DNA of 64,000 nucleotides, taken from assembly GCF_027922165.1 (NCBI RefSeq), contig NZ_BSFD01000004.1, positions 86,645-150,644 on the forward strand, in the 5' to 3' direction. The stretch is from Brevundimonas intermedia (GTDB lineage: Bacteria > Pseudomonadota > Alphaproteobacteria > Caulobacterales > Caulobacteraceae). This document shows positions 37,657 through 46,291 of the stretch, piece by piece. Made by a program: the position numbers and the translations under genes. The stretch's first letter is position 1. Every line of letters begins with the position of its first letter. The notes under the pieces are model-generated. The model did no database searches, was not told where the DNA came from, and saw nothing but the letters and a program-made list of their open reading frames with translations.

Positions 37657-39363
37657 ATGGCCGGTCCGATTCACTATGAAGTCTATATCCGCAGGACGGT
37701 TCCGGCGTCCTGGTCCCTGCTGATCGCGACCGAGGACCGCAAACATGCGCTCGAGACCGCCGAGGACCAGCTGTCCAACCGCTTGGCCGCCGCCGCCCGC
37801 GTCACAAAGGAGACGCTGGACCCGGACACGATGGAGTTCAACAGCCTCACCATCCTGACGATCGGCGCGCCGGAGGAAAAGAAGAAGCCCAAGCCGACCG
37901 AGGCCGCTCGCCCTGCCTGCAGCGCCCCGGCCGAACTCTATACGCCCCATGCGCGGGCCCTGATCGCCCGGGTGCTGGAGGACTGGCTGAAGCGGCAGGG
38001 GGTGACGGCGTTCGAACTGCTGCACCGGCCGGACCTGGCGGAGCGTCTCGACGCCTCGGGCGTGGAGCTTCAGCACGCCGTCCAGAAAGTCGCCGTGCCG
38101 GAAAGCCAGGCCAGCGGACAGGATTTGCACGCCGTCGTGCGCCACTACCAGCGGCTCGCCGAGGAGTCGGTCGCGCGCCTGATCAAGGCCGGCCGGGCAG
38201 GCCTTTTCCCTTCGTTGAAGAACCAGTCGATCGCCGACCTGGCCCATCGTCTGATCGCGACCCAGGATCGGACCTTCGTCATGGGCGGCGTGATCGCCCA
38301 CGGCCTGGCCGATCGCAAGGGGGCGCGCGAGCGGTTGGACTGTCTGATGGATATGGTCGCGGCCGCCCCGCCGGACGGCCAGCCTCGCGCCCTGGTGCTG
38401 GGCGCAGTCGAGCAGATCGCGTCCGAGATGCTGGCGGTCCGGTCCAATCTGGCGGAGATTCTCGGTCCCTCGCTGGATCACGGAGCCAGTCTGGCCGCCG
38501 TGGTGCGCATGATCGCACCCCGAGAGGTCGAACGGCTGATCGGCCTGGACCCCCGGATGGCCCTGATGACCCCCGTGGTGGAAGGCCCTGCGGCGCGCCT
38601 CGGTCAGGGTCTGGCGGACGGCTATTTCCCGAAACTATCGACGTCGCTCGCCCGGATGGTGACGCGCGAACTGGCGAGCCAGAGACGCCTCAGGGCCAAT
38701 GACCCGGTCGGAGAGATCGACATCCTGCGGACCCTCGCCATGGCCCTGACGGCGGCGGCGGGACGACTGCTGACGCTGGAGGAGGTGCAGAACGCCTTCG
38801 TTGACCGCTCAAAGAGCCTGGTCACCCCCGACTTCGTCGCCGCCTATGTCAGTCAGTGCAAGACGGTCCTGTCGGAGGCCGAATATCTGACGCGACTGTG
38901 CGAAAACGTCACCGGCGGCGCCAACAAACGGGCGGCGGCGCGCTGGCTAAGCGCCTGTGTCACATCCCTTAGGCTGGAAAACGAGATGCGCCAGACGACG
39001 CCCGGCGGGCCCAGCGTGTCGCAGAAACTGCTCGTCCTCGCTCGACTTCAAAGGTCGGTGCGCGCCGTGCAGCTGGGCGATATCGACGAGAGAGAAATTT
39101 CGACCGCAATCGGCGTCCTGGGCGGAACGCTGGAGGCGGACGCCGGCCTGCTGAGCCAGATCGGACGGGCCCAGGCCACGCCGGTTCAGAAGCTGACGGC
39201 CCTGATGAAGATGATCACCGGCGAGACCGCTCCGCTGGGCCCGGCGGCGGACCGGGCGCGCAGCGAAGCCATCAAGATGCTGCGCCTGCCCGAAATCCGC
39301 GACGCCACAGCCGGCGAGGCGGCGCTTCAGGCCATGATGCAGGCTGCCGGTCTGAAGATCTGA
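37657..39363 (+). CDS. Uncharacterised 568-residue helical protein
   Basis: I do not recognise a characterised family. The protein starts MAGPIHYEVYIRR, has a short N-terminal domain of about 80 residues that could be alpha/beta, a Lys/Pro linker (EEKKKPKPTE), and then about 470 residues predicted as mostly alpha helix, without signal peptide or membrane segments. Codon use and GC are like the neighbours, so it looks native. It is divergent from chvI and ends 3 bases before a convergent zinc-ribbon gene. The N-terminal part repeats the look of small domains found in other Caulobacteraceae proteins of unknown role. Function unknown. Confidence 0.7.
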   Translation: MAGPIHYEVYIRRTVPASWSLLIATEDRKHALETAEDQLSNRLAAAARVTKETLDPDTMEFNSLTILTIGAPEEKKKPKPTEAARPACSAPAELYTPHARALIARVLEDWLKRQGVTAFELLHRPDLAERLDASGVELQHAVQKVAVPESQASGQDLHAVVRHYQRLAEESVARLIKAGRAGLFPSLKNQSIADLAHRLIATQDRTFVMGGVIAHGLADRKGARERLDCLMDMVAAAPPDGQPRALVLGAVEQIASEMLAVRSNLAEILGPSLDHGASLAAVVRMIAPREVERLIGLDPRMALMTPVVEGPAARLGQGLADGYFPKLSTSLARMVTRELASQRRLRANDPVGEIDILRTLAMALTAAAGRLLTLEEVQNAFVDRSKSLVTPDFVAAYVSQCKTVLSEAEYLTRLCENVTGGANKRAAARWLSACVTSLRLENEMRQTTPGGPSVSQKLLVLARLQRSVRAVQLGDIDEREISTAIGVLGGTLEADAGLLSQIGRAQATPVQKLTALMKMITGETAPLGPAADRARSEAIKMLRLPEIRDATAGEAALQAMMQAAGLKI

Positions 39364-39366
39364 CCC

Positions 39367-39723
39367 TCAGTCGAAGATGTCGAAGATGCTGTCGCGCTTC
39401 TTCTTCTTGTAGCGGTAATCGTCGTCGTCCCGACGGCGATCATCGCGATAGCCTCGATCATCCCCGTACGGCCGCGCGCCGCCGCCCCAGGGCTGAGCTT
39501 GGGGCTGAGCTTGGGGCTGAGGCGGCGGGGCATAGGACTGGGGCGGCGCCTGTGGCGCGGGCGCTGAGGCCCGTCCGTCCTGAGCCGCGGACTCCATCAG
39601 CTTTTCCAGTTCGCCACGATCAAGCCAAACGCCGCGGCAGGTGGGGCACATGTCGAACTGCACCCCGTCGCGATCCAGGGTCTGCATCGGGGAATTGTCG
39701 TTCGGGCACATCAGAAGGGGCAT
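39367..39723 (-). CDS. Zinc-ribbon (zf-TFIIB) domain protein
   Basis: This 118-residue protein has the zf-TFIIB domain in its first 45 residues: MCPNDNSPM, then FDMCPTCRGVWLDRGELEKL. The first knuckle is CPND, as in many alphaproteobacterial members, rather than CxxC. The rest is low-complexity Pro/Gln/Ala with a QAQP repeat, then an Arg/Asp/Tyr-rich stretch and a basic KKKKRDS tail ending in SIFDIFD. Function is unknown; nucleic-acid or protein contact is possible. The ATG at 39723 has GGAGAC upstream. Confidence 0.8.
   Translation of the reverse strand: MPLLMCPNDNSPMQTLDRDGVQFDMCPTCRGVWLDRGELEKLMESAAQDGRASAPAPQAPPQSYAPPPQPQAQPQAQPWGGGARPYGDDRGYRDDRRRDDDDYRYKKKKRDSIFDIFD
39490..39521. repeat. 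12-bp tandem repeat inside the zinc-ribbon gene
   Basis: The unit GGGCTGAGCTTG occurs 2.7 times in a row. It keeps the frame and encodes a Gln-Ala-Gln-Pro repeat, so copy-number change would only lengthen or shorten the linker. Confidence 0.8.
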
Positions 39724-39988
39724 GAGGTCTCCACGCGGATCAGGAACAGGATCAAGAAACGGGCGCCGACGCGAGGGATCCGAGGGGGGCGGTCCGTTCG
39801 CATCGGCGCATCCGTACGGTGCGACATCGCATCGTCCCGACCCGGCGAGGCAGGGGAACACTCGCCGTTCGCGACGACGCCAGAGGGGCCCGTTCCGCGC
39901 ATTCAACCTAGGCGCCGCGAGCCCGCCCCGCCATGCGTCCTGGCGCCACAGGGGGCCGCCCCCAGGCGCAACAGCCTTTGGTCCGGGA

Positions 39989-40171
39989 CTAGCCCCGCTT
40001 GGACGCCTTGCGGAAGGCGGGCTGGGCCATAGCGACATTGCGCGCCGAGACGGTCTTTTCCTCGGCCTTGGCGCCGACCTGGGCGTTGAACCCGTGACCG
40101 GCCTTGGCCTTCTTGGCGGCGAGCGCCTGTTTCAGCTTGTCGGCGGCGGTCGGTGTCGGTTGATCGTTCAT
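39989..40171 (-). CDS. Small basic hypothetical protein
   Basis: This 60-residue protein (MNDQPTPTAADKLKQALAAKK at the start, AFRKASKRG at the end) is rich in Lys and Ala and has no membrane segment or cysteine. Its pattern, an amphipathic KLKQALAAKKAK helix followed by a basic RK-rich tail, loosely recalls DUF5302-type proteins, but I am not sure. The ATG at 40171 precedes a frame with good codon use. It lies 46 bases after the parB stop on the same strand. Confidence 0.55.
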   Translation of the reverse strand: MNDQPTPTAADKLKQALAAKKAKAGHGFNAQVGAKAEEKTVSARNVAMAQPAFRKASKRG

Positions 40172-40217
40172 GCCGCCACCCTAGCACGGCTGCGCCCCCG
40201 AGTCTGGCCGAGAAGCC

Positions 40218-41099
40218 TCAGGTGCGCATTAACCGGCGGCACAGGTCGTCCAGCTGCTCCAACGAGCCATAGCGGATGGTCAGCTCGCCCTTGCCGCTAC
40301 GATCGTTCAGCTGGACGTTCAGGCCCAGGGCGTCGGCCAGATCCTGCTGCAGGGCGGCGACGTCTGCGGCGCCCTCCCCTGCCGGCGCCGACGTCGCCTT
40401 GACCGGCTTGGGACCTTCCGCCGCGCGACGCGCCAGGGCCTCGACTTGGCGCACGTTCAGGCCCTCGTTGAAGGCCTGGTCGGCCAGGGCGGCGGCGTTG
40501 GGCGCGGTCACCAGGGCGCGCGCATGGCCGGCCGTCAGCTTGCCGTGCCGCACATACCACAGCACCTCTTCCGGCAGCTGCAGCAGACGCAGGGTGTTGG
40601 CGATATGGCTGCGGCTCTTGCCGACGATGCCCGCCACCTGGTCCTGGGTGCGGCCGAACCGCTCCATCAGCACCCGATAGGCGTCGGCCTCCTCCAGCGG
40701 GTTCAGATCGGCCCGCTGGACGTTTTCGATGATGGCGACTTCGAACACCTCGACGTCGTCCATTTCGCGGACGACGATCGGCACCTCGGTCAGGCGCGCG
40801 GCCTGAGCGGCGCGCCAACGGCGTTCGCCGGCGATAATCTGCCAGACCCCGTCTTCGCCGGGCTGGGTCCGGACCAGGATCGGCTGCAACACCCCCTTGT
40901 CGCGGATGGAGGCCGTAAGCTCTTCCAGATGCTCTTGGGTGAAGATCTTGCGCGGCTGGTCTGGGTTGGGCTTCAGGCTCTCGATCGGCGCCAGTTGGAC
41001 ACCCGAGGGCATGGGGGCGCCGGCCGCCGTCGGCGCCTCGACGTTCTCGCCCATCAGGGCCGACAAGCCGCGTCCCAGACCTCTTTGTCGTTCAGCCAA
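40218..41099 (-). CDS. parB: Chromosome partitioning protein ParB
   Basis: This 293-residue protein binds parS and spreads as a CTP-dependent clamp. The N-terminal QRGLGRGLSALM leader, the CTPase motifs GERRWRA and ENVQRADLNPLEEA, the helix-turn-helix (QDQVAGIVGKSRSHIANTLRLL) and the C-terminal dimer domain are all present. It starts with TTG at 41099, which is needed to keep the GLGRGL motif and has a GGAAGAG 4 bases upstream. It follows parA after 38 bases. Several parS sites lie in the next 6 kb. Confidence 0.97.
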   Translation of the reverse strand: MAERQRGLGRGLSALMGENVEAPTAAGAPMPSGVQLAPIESLKPNPDQPRKIFTQEHLEELTASIRDKGVLQPILVRTQPGEDGVWQIIAGERRWRAAQAARLTEVPIVVREMDDVEVFEVAIIENVQRADLNPLEEADAYRVLMERFGRTQDQVAGIVGKSRSHIANTLRLLQLPEEVLWYVRHGKLTAGHARALVTAPNAAALADQAFNEGLNVRQVEALARRAAEGPKPVKATSAPAGEGAADVAALQQDLADALGLNVQLNDRSGKGELTIRYGSLEQLDDLCRRLMRT

Positions 41100-41137
41100 G
41101 ATACTCTTCCGTTCTTCTAGAATTCAGACGCGCGGCG

Positions 41138-41959
41138 TCACGCCGCCAATTTCAGGCGCTGGCGCTCGCGTTTCACCACTTCCTTGGCCAGACGCAGATA
41201 GGCCTGGCTGCCGGCGCACTTCAGATCATAGATCAGAGCGGGCTTACCGAAGGACGGCGCCTCGGCCACCCGCACATTGCGCGGGATGACGCTGTCATAG
41301 ACCTTGTCTCCGAAATGGGCGCGGACATCATTGGCCACCTGGCCCGACAAGGCGCTCCGACGATCGAACATGGTCAGGACCAGCCCCTGGATTTCCAGCG
41401 CCGGATTAAGGCTCTGCTTCACCATGTCGATCGTGCGCATCAACTGGCTCAAACCCTCCAGCGCGAAGAATTCGCATTGTAGCGGCACCAGAACCGCATC
41501 CGCCGCCGCCATGGCGTTCAGAGTCAGCAGGTTCAGAGAGGGCGGACAGTCGATCAGGACGTAGTCATACGCGGTAGGGCCGTCGTCATGCGCCCGCAAG
41601 GCGTCCCTCAGACGGTAGGATCGACGATCCGCCTGGCTCAGTTCAATCTCGACACCGGACATGTCAGCGTCTGCCGGCACGATCCAGAGGCCCGGAACCG
41701 TGGTCTGCACCGCAGCGTCATCAACCGAGCGCTGATCGACCACCACGTCATAGATGGTGACCCGCCGCGTTTCACGTGGAACGCCCAAGCCGGTAGACGC
41801 ATTGCCCTGTGGGTCCATATCGACGATCAGAACCCGCTTGCCGATAGCCGCCAGGGCCGTGCCCAGGTTGATGGCAGTCGTCGTCTTGCCGACTCCGCCC
41901 TTCTGGTTGGACACGGCGAGAACGCGGGCAGGCAGTTTGCTAGTGCTGGGGGCGGGCAC
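41138..41959 (-). CDS. parA: Chromosome partitioning ATPase ParA
   Basis: This protein of 273 residues is a Walker-type ATPase that moves ParB-parS complexes to the new pole. The deviant Walker A (NQKGGVGKTTT), Walker A' (IVDMDPQGNA) and Walker B (LIDCPPSLNLLTLNA) are intact. Two GTG starts are possible: 41959, with GGAG 8 bases upstream, and 41968. I prefer 41959. Either way the start lies inside the 3' end of rsmG, so translation is coupled. A near-consensus parS site lies inside the gene. Confidence 0.96.
   Translation of the reverse strand: MPAPSTSKLPARVLAVSNQKGGVGKTTTAINLGTALAAIGKRVLIVDMDPQGNASTGLGVPRETRRVTIYDVVVDQRSVDDAAVQTTVPGLWIVPADADMSGVEIELSQADRRSYRLRDALRAHDDGPTAYDYVLIDCPPSLNLLTLNAMAAADAVLVPLQCEFFALEGLSQLMRTIDMVKQSLNPALEIQGLVLTMFDRRSALSGQVANDVRAHFGDKVYDSVIPRNVRVAEAPSFGKPALIYDLKCAGSQAYLRLAKEVVKRERQRLKLAA
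41768..41783. other. parS-like site inside parA
   Basis: CGTTTCACGTGGAACG matches TGTTTCACGTGAAACA at 13 of 16 positions, and the GTTTCACGTG half is exact. It lies within the parA coding sequence, 9 kb from the origin. Confidence 0.7.
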
Positions 41960-42572
41960 GTCGAACACTCCGGACTGTCACGATACGGCCGCGCGGGTCG
42001 CTTTGCGACGGGGCCAGTTCAGCTTCGAAATGCCAGGATTTCCGCGCCTCAATCAACTCGGATTCGGCCTTCTCCCCCTTAAGGAACAGACCTTGTGCAC
42101 CCCTTTGGAAGTAGGGCTGTGCATAACCCAGCAGCCGCTCCATTGGCGCCACAGCCCGGGCCGTCACAATGTCACACGTGACGCCCTGTTCCTCAGCGCG
42201 CCCATTGATCACCGTCGCCGGCAGATCGAAAGCATCAACGATTTCCTGAAGGAATCGGCAGCGCTTGCCCAGGCTGTCGATCAACCAGACGTGCGCCCCG
42301 TCCCGCCCCTTCAACAACAGGGTCAGGACTACGCCGGGAAAACCGGCCCCTGCCCCCAGGTCGGCCCAGGTTCGGGCGTCGGGCGCATGGGTCAACAGCT
42401 GGGCGCTGTCCCAGGCGTGGCGATTCCAGAAGTCCGGCAAGCTGTCCGGCCCGACCAGATTCATCACCTCATTGGCGTCAGCCAGCCGAATGCGGAAGGC
42501 TTCGAGGTCCGCCATCTGCGCCGGAGACGCCCCCGTCCTGGCCTGAAACGCGGCGCGTTCATTGTCCAGCAT
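41940..42572 (-). CDS. rsmG: 16S rRNA (guanine-N7)-methyltransferase RsmG
   Basis: This 210-residue SAM methyltransferase modifies G527 of 16S rRNA (E. coli numbering). The SAM motif WADLGAGAGFPGVVL, followed by HVWLIDSLGKRCRFL, and ITARAVAPM are as in the family. Its ATG overlaps the mnmG stop by one base (TGATG), and its 3' end overlaps parA, so the mnmG-rsmG-parA-parB order is tightly coupled, as in many bacteria near the origin. Confidence 0.95.
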   Translation of the reverse strand: MLDNERAAFQARTGASPAQMADLEAFRIRLADANEVMNLVGPDSLPDFWNRHAWDSAQLLTHAPDARTWADLGAGAGFPGVVLTLLLKGRDGAHVWLIDSLGKRCRFLQEIVDAFDLPATVINGRAEEQGVTCDIVTARAVAPMERLLGYAQPYFQRGAQGLFLKGEKAESELIEARKSWHFEAELAPSQSDPRGRIVTVRSVRRARPQH

Positions 42573-44452
42573 CAGGCTGCGACCGAAGCTTTAGGCGCTT
42601 TTTTCACGTGGGCGAGCAAGGCCGTCAGAGCCCCCGGAGTCATCCCCTCGATCCGCCCCGCCTGGCCCAGGGTGCGCGGCTGAACCCGCACCAGCTTTTC
42701 GCGCACTTCATTCGACAGACTGCCGATCGCCGCATAGTCGAGGTCGGCGGGGAGAAGCAGATTCTCCTCCCGCCGCAAGGCTTCAGCGTCGATGGCCTGA
42801 CGGTCAAGGTAGTTGGCGTAGCCGGCGTCGATCTCGACCTGCTCACGGACATCAAGATCCCATTCGGCGATGTCTGGCCGCATACTGACGAAATGATCCA
42901 GGCTCACATCCGGGAAGGCGAGCAGCTCCCGCATAGACCGTCGTCGCCCGTCGGCGTTAACGGGAATTCCCAGCGCATTGGCCTCTTTCGGCGTAAAGAG
43001 GGTTTCACGTGAAACAACACCGGCCACGGATAGTTTCTCAGCCTTGTCCGAAAACCGCCGGGCGCGGGCCGTACCGACGATTCCAACAGCCATACCGAGC
43101 GGCGTAAGCCTCTGATCGGCATTGTCCGCACGCAGAGTGAGCCGATACTCCGCCCGGCTTGTGAACATCCGATAGGGCTCGGTCACACCCCGCGTCACCA
43201 GATCGTCGATCATCACCCCGATATAGGCCTGCTCTCGGCCGAGGATCACCGGCCCCTGCCCGGCCGCCGCTCGCGCCGCGTTCAGCCCCGCCATCAGCCC
43301 CTGGGCCGCCGCCTCTTCATAGCCGGTCGTGCCGTTGATCTGACCGGCCAGATACAGGCCGGGCCGCTTCTTCACTTCCAGCGCCGGGCTCAGTTCACGG
43401 GGATCGACATAGTCGTATTCGATGGCATAGCCGTAACGGAACACCTCGACCGCCTCCAGGCCGGGGATGGTCCGCAGGAAGGCCAGCTGGGTCGCCTCCG
43501 ACACCGAGGTCGAGATGCCGTTCGGATAGACGGTCGGATCGTCCAGACCCTCTGGCTCCAGGAAGATCTGGTGGCTGGTCTTGTCCGCAAACCGCACCAC
43601 CTTGTCCTCTATGGAAGGACAATAGCGAGGCCCCCGCCCCGACAGCTTGCCCCCATAGACCGCGCTCTCACCAAGGTTCTCGGCGATGATCCGATGGGTC
43701 TCCTCAGTCGTGTGGGTCACGCCACAGGCGATCTGTTTCACGTGGATGCGGTCGGTCATAAAGGAGAAGGCCGACGGCGTCTCGTCCGCCTGCTGCATCT
43801 CCAGCCGATCCCAGGCGATGGTGCGTCCATCCAGCCGCGCCGGGGTGCCGGTCTTCAATCGACCCATCATCAGGTCTGCCGCGTGCAGATCCGCGGCGAG
43901 ACCCGTCGAGGGATCTTCCCCATGACGTCCCGCAGGGATTCGCTCGTCGCCACGATGGATCACGCCATTCAGGAAGGTGCCGGTCGTCAGGACCACAGCC
44001 CCCGCCCCCAGGGTCTCGCCGTTGCCCGTCTTAACCCCGACGACGCGGTCGCCGGCCAGGATCAGGCCTTCCGCCGTCCCTGCCATCCGGCTCAGATTGG
44101 GCGTCGCCGCCAGCTCCGCCTGCATGGCCTCGCGATAAAGACGGCGGTCGATCTGACTGCGCGGCCCCCGAACAGCGGCCCCCTTTGACCGGTTCAAAAG
44201 CCGGAATTGGATGCCCGACACGTCGGCAAGACGCCCCATGATTCCATCCAGGGCGTCGATCTCGCGCACCAAGTGGCCCTTGCCCAGCCCCCCGATGGCG
44301 GGGTTGCACGACATCTCGCCGATGGTCTCAAGCTTCTGGGTCAACAGCAGGGTGCGGGCGCCCGCGCGCGCCGAGGCGGCCGCCGCTTCACAGCCGGCGT
44401 GGCCGCCGCCGATCACGACGACGTCGAAAGATTTATCCATGGGGGTGGTCAT
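42572..44452 (-). CDS. mnmG: tRNA uridine-5-carboxymethylaminomethyl modification enzyme MnmG
   Basis: This protein of about 626 residues works with MnmE to modify the wobble uridine of tRNAs. It has the FAD motif [13 protein letters not shown], the conserved [18 protein letters not shown] with its cysteine, and the C-terminal helical domain with [10 protein letters not shown]. Starts at 44452 (MTTPMDKS) and 44440 (MDKS) are both reasonable; neither Shine-Dalgarno is strong. One full parS core and two degenerate ones lie within its coding sequence. Confidence 0.96.
   Translation of the reverse strand: MTTPMDKSFDVVVIGGGHAGCEAAAASARAGARTLLLTQKLETIGEMSCNPAIGGLGKGHLVREIDALDGIMGRLADVSGIQFRLLNRSKGAAVRGPRSQIDRRLYREAMQAELAATPNLSRMAGTAEGLILAGDRVVGVKTGNGETLGAGAVVLTTGTFLNGVIHRGDERIPAGRHGEDPSTGLAADLHAADLMMGRLKTGTPARLDGRTIAWDRLEMQQADETPSAFSFMTDRIHVKQIACGVTHTTEETHRIIAENLGESAVYGGKLSGRGPRYCPSIEDKVVRFADKTSHQIFLEPEGLDDPTVYPNGISTSVSEATQLAFLRTIPGLEAVEVFRYGYAIEYDYVDPRELSPALEVKKRPGLYLAGQINGTTGYEEAAAQGLMAGLNAARAAAGQGPVILGREQAYIGVMIDDLVTRGVTEPYRMFTSRAEYRLTLRADNADQRLTPLGMAVGIVGTARARRFSDKAEKLSVAGVVSRETLFTPKEANALGIPVNADGRRRSMRELLAFPDVSLDHFVSMRPDIAEWDLDVREQVEIDAGYANYLDRQAIDAEALRREENLLLPADLDYAAIGSLSNEVREKLVRVQPRTLGQAGRIEGMTPGALTALLAHVKKAPKASVAA
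43001..43016. other. parS site inside mnmG
   Basis: GGTTTCACGTGAAACA contains the perfect palindrome GTTTCACGTGAAAC (43002-43015) and differs from the 16-base consensus only at the first base. It lies in the mnmG coding sequence. Confidence 0.88.
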
Positions 44453-44534
44453 CCGCGCCACATAGGCCAAACGGGCGGATTTCGCCAGTCCCGGCGCTCA
44501 GGCCAGAGTTCGTCGAACGGGGTCATACTTACGG

Positions 44535-44550
44535 TGTTTCACGTGAAACA
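44535..44550. other. parS site between mnmE and mnmG
   Basis: TGTTTCACGTGAAACA is an exact match to the general bacterial parS consensus and a full palindrome. It lies in the short gap between the mnmE stop (44557) and the mnmG start. It is the best site in the window, 6.3 kb from the origin gap. Confidence 0.95.
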
Positions 44551-44556
44551 CCGGTA

Positions 44557-45867
44557 TTACTTTCCTATACAGAATGTGGAGAAGACTTCGCCGAGCACGT
44601 CCTCGACCCCGATCTCGCCCGTGACCCGCCCCAAGGCCCCCGCTGCGCGACGAAGATCATCGCCTGCCATTTCAGGCGCGATGGCCAGGGCGCGGCGGGC
44701 CGCATCCACCGCCTCAAGCGCCTCGGTCAATCGCAGCCTATGCCGCTCGCGCGTGATGGCCGGGAAGTCGGCGCCTGACAAGTCCAGCGCCAGCCGCTGC
44801 GCGATCCAGTCGTGCAAGCCGGCCAAACCTTCGCCTGTGCGGCTGCTGACACAGATCGACTCCAACCCCTCTCCGTCAAAGACCGCCATGCCCTCGTCCG
44901 CCTTATTGGCGACGATCAGGTCGCCGGGACGAATATAGTCCGCCGCTAGACCTTGTGGGTCTCCCGGCGCACGGACCCAAAGCCGCAACTCGGCTTCCTG
45001 CGCCCGACGCCGCGCCCGTCGGACCCCCTCGGCCTCGACCGGATCCTCGCTGTCTCGCAATCCCGCTGTGTCCGACAGGGTCACGGCATAGCCCCCGATC
45101 ACCAGGTCTGCGTCCAGCACGTCCCGTGTCGTCCCTGCAATCGGGGTGACGATGGCGGCCTCCCGTTCGATCAGGGCATTGAACAGCGAGGACTTGCCGG
45201 CATTGGTCTCGCCGATCAGGACGATGCGATAACCGTCGCGCACCCGTTCGCCCCGGCGACCCGCCGCCACGGCCCGCCGCAGATCGTCCGCCAGCCGCTC
45301 CAGCACCGGTCCGGCTGTCAGCGCCAGATGGTCCGGCACATCCTCGTCCGGAAAATCGATCTCCGCCTCGACCAGGGCCAGGGCGTGCAACAGATCCCGG
45401 CGGAAACCGGCATAGGTGGCGCTGAGCTGCCCATCCAACTGACCCAAGGCCTGTCGCGCCTGGGCCGTCGTCTCGGCGTCGATCAGATCGGCCACCGCCT
45501 CGGCCTGGGCCAGGTCCATACGCCCGTTCTGAAACGCGCGCCGCGTGAACTCGCCTGGCTCGGCGGGCCGCAAACCCAGGGCGATCAAGGCCTGGCTGGC
45601 CGCCTCGACGACGGCTCGCCCCCCGTGCAAGTGCAGCTCGGCCGCGTCCTCGCCCGTATAGGAATTGGGCGCCACAAACCGCAGAACTAGCGCTTGGTCG
45701 ATGTAGGCGCCGTCATGGGTCAGGTTTCGCACTGACGCCGTACGCGGCTTCAACCGGCCCGCGCCCATCGCGTTCAGGGTCGGCTCGACCGCCGGCCCCG
45801 ACAGTCTCAGAACAGCAATGGCCCCCCGACCGGGCGGGGTGGCGAGGGCGAAGATGGTGTCGGTCAT
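44557..45867 (-). CDS. mnmE: tRNA modification GTPase MnmE
   Basis: This 436-residue protein has the N-terminal folate-binding domain (IFALATPPGRGAIAVLRLSG), a helical domain, an inserted G domain (GETNAGKSSLFN, DTAGLRDS, NKAD) and the invariant C-terminal FCIGK with its cysteine. It partners MnmG in tRNA wobble modification. The ATG at 45867 gives the standard N-terminus; a 27-codon upstream extension is not supported. It is preceded by a repeat-rich intergenic region. Confidence 0.97.
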   Translation of the reverse strand: MTDTIFALATPPGRGAIAVLRLSGPAVEPTLNAMGAGRLKPRTASVRNLTHDGAYIDQALVLRFVAPNSYTGEDAAELHLHGGRAVVEAASQALIALGLRPAEPGEFTRRAFQNGRMDLAQAEAVADLIDAETTAQARQALGQLDGQLSATYAGFRRDLLHALALVEAEIDFPDEDVPDHLALTAGPVLERLADDLRRAVAAGRRGERVRDGYRIVLIGETNAGKSSLFNALIEREAAIVTPIAGTTRDVLDADLVIGGYAVTLSDTAGLRDSEDPVEAEGVRRARRRAQEAELRLWVRAPGDPQGLAADYIRPGDLIVANKADEGMAVFDGEGLESICVSSRTGEGLAGLHDWIAQRLALDLSGADFPAITRERHRLRLTEALEAVDAARRALAIAPEMAGDDLRRAAGALGRVTGEIGVEDVLGEVFSTFCIGK

Positions 45868-45881
45868 GATCCTGCTGTCTC

Positions 45882-46016
45882 CTCCCCGGTCCGCGGGGAG
45901 GTGGCGCGGCGCGTCTTCCGCGCCGTGACGGAGGGGCTCTTTCCGCACGACCGGCGCCTCTGCGACGTCACGACCCCTCCACTGCTTCGCGGCTCCCTCC
46001 CCCTCACAGGAGGAGG
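45882..46016. repeat. Bipartite palindromic intergenic repeat, copy 1
   Basis: The left end is a hairpin CTCCCC/GGGGAG (45882-45900) followed by GTGGCGCGGC with a second stem GGCGCGG/CCGCGCC and TGACGGAGGGG. The right end carries CGACCCCTCCACTGC and CTCCCTCCCCCTCACAGGAGG. The two ends are roughly inverted copies. It fills the gap between mnmE and the DUF6489-type gene. Confidence 0.65.
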
Positions 46017-46024
46017 AACCGACA

Positions 46025-46249
46025 TTATTTAACCGCCGCTTCCATCAAGCGCCGGAACTGGTCCTGGGCCTGAAGTCCGAAACTGGTCCAGGTCTTCATC
46101 AGTTCGTCGGGTTGCATGGCGGCGACATTGGCTTCCATCCGCTTCTGCATCTCGGCCACCATCGCCTCGTTCAGAGGCGTGACGTCGGGCAGGCCCAGAA
46201 AGGCCCGGGCCTCGGCCGGGGTGCAATCGATCTCGACTTGAACCTTCAT
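46025..46249 (-). CDS. DUF6489-type small protein
   Basis: This 74-residue protein (MKVQVEIDCTPAEARAFLGLPD at the start) is conserved in Alphaproteobacteria next to rho or mnmE and matches what I remember as DUF6489. It has a short beta strand, a helix with MVAEMQKRMEANVAAM and a C-terminal amphipathic helix (FGLQAQDQFRRLMEAAV). No signal or membrane segment. Function unknown. The ATG at 46249 is used. A parS-like site lies just upstream, between this gene and rho. Confidence 0.72.
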   Translation of the reverse strand: MKVQVEIDCTPAEARAFLGLPDVTPLNEAMVAEMQKRMEANVAAMQPDELMKTWTSFGLQAQDQFRRLMEAAVK

Positions 46250-46262
46250 GCCTGCGGTCTCC

Positions 46263-46278
46263 TGTTCCACGTGAAACC
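46263..46278. other. parS-like site between rho and the DUF6489-type gene
   Basis: TGTTCCACGTGAAACC differs from TGTTTCACGTGAAACA at two positions (5 and 16). It lies in the 42-base gap between the rho stop and the next start, 4.5 kb from the origin gap. Confidence 0.72.
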
Positions 46279-46291
46279 GTCAGACGACGGA

